This document shows, piece after piece, positions 30,940 through 33,360 of a DNA stretch of 33,360 nucleotides. Under the pieces are notes generated by a model. The model saw nothing but the letters and a program-made list of their open reading frames with translations, was not told the origin of the DNA and searched no databases. Positions within the stretch are counted from its first letter, which is position 1. Each line of letters opens with the position of its first letter. This stretch comes from Sulfuricurvum sp. (lineage in GTDB: Bacteria > Campylobacterota > Campylobacteria > Campylobacterales > Sulfurimonadaceae). The position numbers and the translations under genes were made by a program. The stretch lies in contig NZ_JAHFAQ010000007.1 of NCBI RefSeq assembly GCF_023250475.1, positions 1-33,360 on the forward strand, in the 5' to 3' direction.

Positions 30940-31968
30940 ATGAAACGATATAACGTTGCGATCGTCGGTGCCAGCGGTGCCGTCGGAGAAGAAATTTTAC
31001 GCATTTTCGAAGAGATCGATTTTCCATTAAACAAACTTGTCCCGATGGCAAGTGCACGAAGTGCAGGAAGCACGATTACGTTCAATGACAAAGACCTCGT
31101 GATCAAAGAGTTGACTCCAACAGTATTTGACGAAGAAGAGATTGAAATCGCTCTCTTTAGTGCCGGTGGAAGTGTATCGGCAGAGTTTGCCCCTTATGCT
31201 GCCAAAGCGGGAGCCGTTGTCATCGACAATACCAGCCATTTTCGTATGTTCGACGACGTCCCTCTCGTTGTTCCGGAAGTGAACCCCGAAGATATCGCCC
31301 AATGGCGCAATCGAGGTATCATCGCCAACCCTAACTGCTCTACCATCCAAATGGTCCAAGCCCTTAAACCGCTTGATGATGCTTATGATCTGCAACGAAT
31401 CGACGTCAGTACCTACCAGGCAACTTCAGGAGCGGGGAAAACGGGGATGGAAGAACTCGTGGAACAGATGCAAGCCTTTTTCGCTTTCAAACTCGATGAT
31501 ATGGAACCTAAAAAATTTGCTCACCGAATCGCACTCAACGCTATTCCGCAAATCGATTCGTTCACCGATAACGGATACACCAAAGAAGAGCTCAAAATGG
31601 TGAACGAAACCCAAAAAATTATGCACAAAGATATCGAAGTGAGTGCGACGTGTGTCCGTATTCCAACCCTTCGCGGTCATGCGGAAACCCTTACCCTTAC
31701 TTTTGACGGTGCGGTAGATGCGAATGAAGCGCGTGAGCTGCTTCGCAAAGCTCCCAATATTATCGTTCTCGATACACCGGAAGAAAATATCTACCCGATG
31801 CCGTCGCTGTGTATGGATCAAAATGAGACGTTTGTAGGACGTATCCGCAGCGATATTTACCGGGACAATGTTCTTCACATGTGGGTTGTTGCCGATAATC
31901 TTCGTGTCGGTGCCGCAACCAATGCCGTACGAATTGCCCAAAAATGGGTAGAGATGCAAGGAGAATAG
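30940..31968 (+). CDS. asd: Aspartate-semialdehyde dehydrogenase
   Basis: A 342-residue NADPH-dependent enzyme converting aspartyl phosphate to aspartate semialdehyde, for lysine, threonine, methionine and diaminopimelate synthesis. The NADP fold motif VAIVGASGAVGEE (residues 6-18), the catalytic C133 in ANPNCSTIQ, and the substrate-binding TYQATSGAGKTGMEEL are intact; CVRIPTLRGHAETLTLTF is the second catalytic region with its His. Length is normal for the bacterial family. It has its own -10 box and is the last member of the gyrA-flgP-flgQ-flgR-asd order shared with C. jejuni; the next gene starts 2 bp after its stop codon. Confidence 0.98.
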   Translation: MKRYNVAIVGASGAVGEEILRIFEEIDFPLNKLVPMASARSAGSTITFNDKDLVIKELTPTVFDEEEIEIALFSAGGSVSAEFAPYAAKAGAVVIDNTSHFRMFDDVPLVVPEVNPEDIAQWRNRGIIANPNCSTIQMVQALKPLDDAYDLQRIDVSTYQATSGAGKTGMEELVEQMQAFFAFKLDDMEPKKFAHRIALNAIPQIDSFTDNGYTKEELKMVNETQKIMHKDIEVSATCVRIPTLRGHAETLTLTFDGAVDANEARELLRKAPNIIVLDTPEENIYPMPSLCMDQNETFVGRIRSDIYRDNVLHMWVVADNLRVGAATNAVRIAQKWVEMQGE

Positions 31969-31970
31969 CG

Positions 31971-32495
31971 ATGAATTTCATCGAAAATTTGTTTGAAAAG
32001 GGACTCTGGAGTTCACGGTTCATCATTGTTTTAGCCGTGATATTCGGGTTGCTTGGAGCTTTTATCCTGTTTACGATCGCGAGTTTTGATGTCTATAATA
32101 CGATGCGGTATGTTATTAGTGTTTATGCCACTCACGCTCATCCGGCACATTTCCACGAAGAAGTAGTCGGCGGTATCATCGGAGCAGTTGACTTATACCT
32201 TATCGGTGTCGTTATGATTATATTCTCCTTCGGTTTGTATGAACTGTTTATCTCCGACATCGATCCGGCCAAGGACGAGCACGGGAAAGAGAACCAGCTT
32301 TTAGCTGTTCATTCGCTTGATCAGCTAAAAGATAAAATTTCCAAAGTCATTGTTATGGTTTTGGTCGTCGGTTTTTTTCAGAAAGTAGGTCATACCGTAT
32401 TTACCGGAGCGTTAGAATTACTCTATCTTGCTCTCTCGATCACAGCCGTTGCCGTCGGTCTATATTTTCTTAGTAAAGTAGGTCACCATGAGTAA
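31971..32495 (+). CDS. UPF0114 (YqhA-like) membrane protein
   Basis: A 174-residue protein with three or four hydrophobic helices (about residues 15-42, 65-90, 120-142 and 146-166). The stretches [46 protein letters not shown] and [21 protein letters not shown] are typical of UPF0114. No biochemical function is established that I know of. I chose the ATG at 31971 with AAGGAGAA upstream; a longer frame from 31944 would start inside asd. It follows asd by 2 bp and overlaps hemE by 8 bp (ATGAGTAA), so all three appear to be one transcript. Confidence 0.9.
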   Translation: MNFIENLFEKGLWSSRFIIVLAVIFGLLGAFILFTIASFDVYNTMRYVISVYATHAHPAHFHEEVVGGIIGAVDLYLIGVVMIIFSFGLYELFISDIDPAKDEHGKENQLLAVHSLDQLKDKISKVIVMVLVVGFFQKVGHTVFTGALELLYLALSITAVAVGLYFLSKVGHHE

Positions 32496-33360
32496 AATTT
32501 TCGTTGATGCGTGTTTTGGAAAAGAGACACCTTACACCCCGGTTTGGATGATGCGTCAAGCAGGACGTTACCTTCCTGAGTATATGGAAGTTCGTAAACG
32601 TGCCGGAAATTTCCTCAACCTCTGCCATGCACCCGATATGGCCGCGGAGGTCACCATTCAGCCTGTCGATTTGGTTGGGGTGGATGCGGCAATATTATTC
32701 AGTGATATATTGGTTGTACCGAATGAGATGGGGATGAAACTCGATTTCATCAAAGGAGAAGGTCCTGTTTTCGACAAACCGATTTCCTCGGAAGAAGATT
32801 TGAATGAGCTTATCGGCGATGATGAAGCTGCATCACGACTCACCTACGTTTACGATACCATCAAAATTTTAAGAGCGAAGCTTGATGAGCGCGACGATAA
32901 CAAAGCCCTTATCGGATTTACCGGCGCACCGTGGACACTGGCAACTTATATGATCGAGGGACAAGGGACAAAAACATACAATCTTTGCAAAAAGATGATG
33001 TATTCCAATCCGGACCTTCTTCATAAAATCCTCCGTAAAGTGACCGACGTCGTCAAGCTTTATATGGAAAAACAGATCCAATCGGGTATCGATGTCGTTC
33101 AAATTTTCGATAGCTGGGCCGCAGCGATTGAGCCAAGCCGATACGATGAGTTCTCTTGGAGTTACATGGTCGAGATCGCCGACTATTTGAAAGAAAAATA
33201 CCCTCATATCCCTATTATCATGTTTCCTAAAGGGATTCCGGCATTTTTGGATCAAGTGTACGGCAATTTCGATGTATTCGGTGTTGACTGGAGTACCCCT
33301 ATGGCTCTTGCAAAAGAGAAATTGGGAGATCGTTATGTTCTCCAAGGAAATATGGAGCCG
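32488..33360 (+). CDS. hemE: Uroporphyrinogen decarboxylase, 3' truncated by window edge
   Basis: The first 291 residues of the heme-pathway enzyme that decarboxylates uroporphyrinogen III to coproporphyrinogen III in the cytoplasm. [18 protein letters not shown] at about residues 19-36 is the N-terminal signature with the substrate-binding Arg. [21 protein letters not shown] carries the catalytic Asp region; [16 protein letters not shown] is the second signature; [10 protein letters not shown] also fits. The usual length is about 340 residues, so roughly 50 are missing beyond the right edge. The ATG at 32488 overlaps the end of the UPF0114 gene. Confidence 0.97.
   Translation, partial: MSKIFVDACFGKETPYTPVWMMRQAGRYLPEYMEVRKRAGNFLNLCHAPDMAAEVTIQPVDLVGVDAAILFSDILVVPNEMGMKLDFIKGEGPVFDKPISSEEDLNELIGDDEAASRLTYVYDTIKILRAKLDERDDNKALIGFTGAPWTLATYMIEGQGTKTYNLCKKMMYSNPDLLHKILRKVTDVVKLYMEKQIQSGIDVVQIFDSWAAAIEPSRYDEFSWSYMVEIADYLKEKYPHIPIIMFPKGIPAFLDQVYGNFDVFGVDWSTPMALAKEKLGDRYVLQGNMEP

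Overview
The window looks like a chromosomal segment of a chemolithotrophic Campylobacterota (Epsilonproteobacteria) bacterium of the Sulfuricurvum/Sulfurimonas type. The evidence is the gene order gyrA-flgP-flgQ-flgR-asd, which I know from Campylobacter jejuni; a short 86-residue GroES; promoters with a good -10 box and a poor -35 box; and several [NiFe] hydrogenases. No taxonomy search was possible. I saw no insertion sequence, phage gene or CRISPR array.

Region 1 (1-11854, all minus strand) is a dense hydrogenase cluster. Read in the direction of transcription it starts with a six-gene group 4 (Coo/Hyc/Ech-like) membrane-bound hydrogenase: a NuoL-like ion-pump subunit, a NuoH-like subunit, a NuoB-like small subunit, a NuoC-like subunit, a NuoD-like Ni subunit without C-terminal tail, and a 2x[4Fe-4S] protein. 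It continues directly into an 808-residue fusion protein: a NirB-like FAD/NAD(P) oxidoreductase, a BFD-type [2Fe-2S] domain, a linker and a complete hydrogenase small subunit. Its own large subunit follows. Then come a TetR-type regulator and a second, separate small/large subunit pair (group 2-like, HupSL), the large subunit running off the left edge. Three [NiFe] active sites are therefore encoded in about 11.8 kb. Both non-group-4 small subunits have Asn where the second Cys of the proximal-cluster C-x-G-C motif is expected. The inferred logic is that membrane-bound, NAD(P)-linked and uptake or sensing hydrogen enzymes sit under one or two promoters, one of them probably controlled by the TetR protein.

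Region 2 (11855-16023) holds a CAT-anticodon tRNA with an acceptor-stem mismatch, the groES-groEL operon behind a near-consensus sigma70 promoter and a HAIR-like (HspR-type) repeat, a MASE1-GGDEF diguanylate cyclase and a small membrane protein.

Region 3 (16020-22428, minus strand) holds a DUF475 membrane protein with its own promoter. Upstream of it lies a probable operon: phosphomannomutase/phosphoglucomutase, pyrC, an OmpR-type response regulator, a histidine kinase interrupted by an in-frame TAG, exbB, exbD and a PKHD/P4H-type 2-oxoglutarate dioxygenase. The last part resembles an energised-transport (iron-type) module.

Region 4 (22552-26177, minus strand) is a nitrogen module with gene order glnB-amt-glnB-amt. 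The two PII proteins are 105/112 identical. Each amt promoter carries the same 9-3-9 inverted repeat at almost the same distance from its -10 box, suggesting a shared regulator.

Region 5 (26328-33360, plus strand) holds gyrA, the flgP/flgQ/flgR flagellar genes, asd, a UPF0114 membrane protein and the start of hemE, which runs off the right edge. FlgR lacks a C-terminal DNA-binding domain and has an altered GAFTGA loop.
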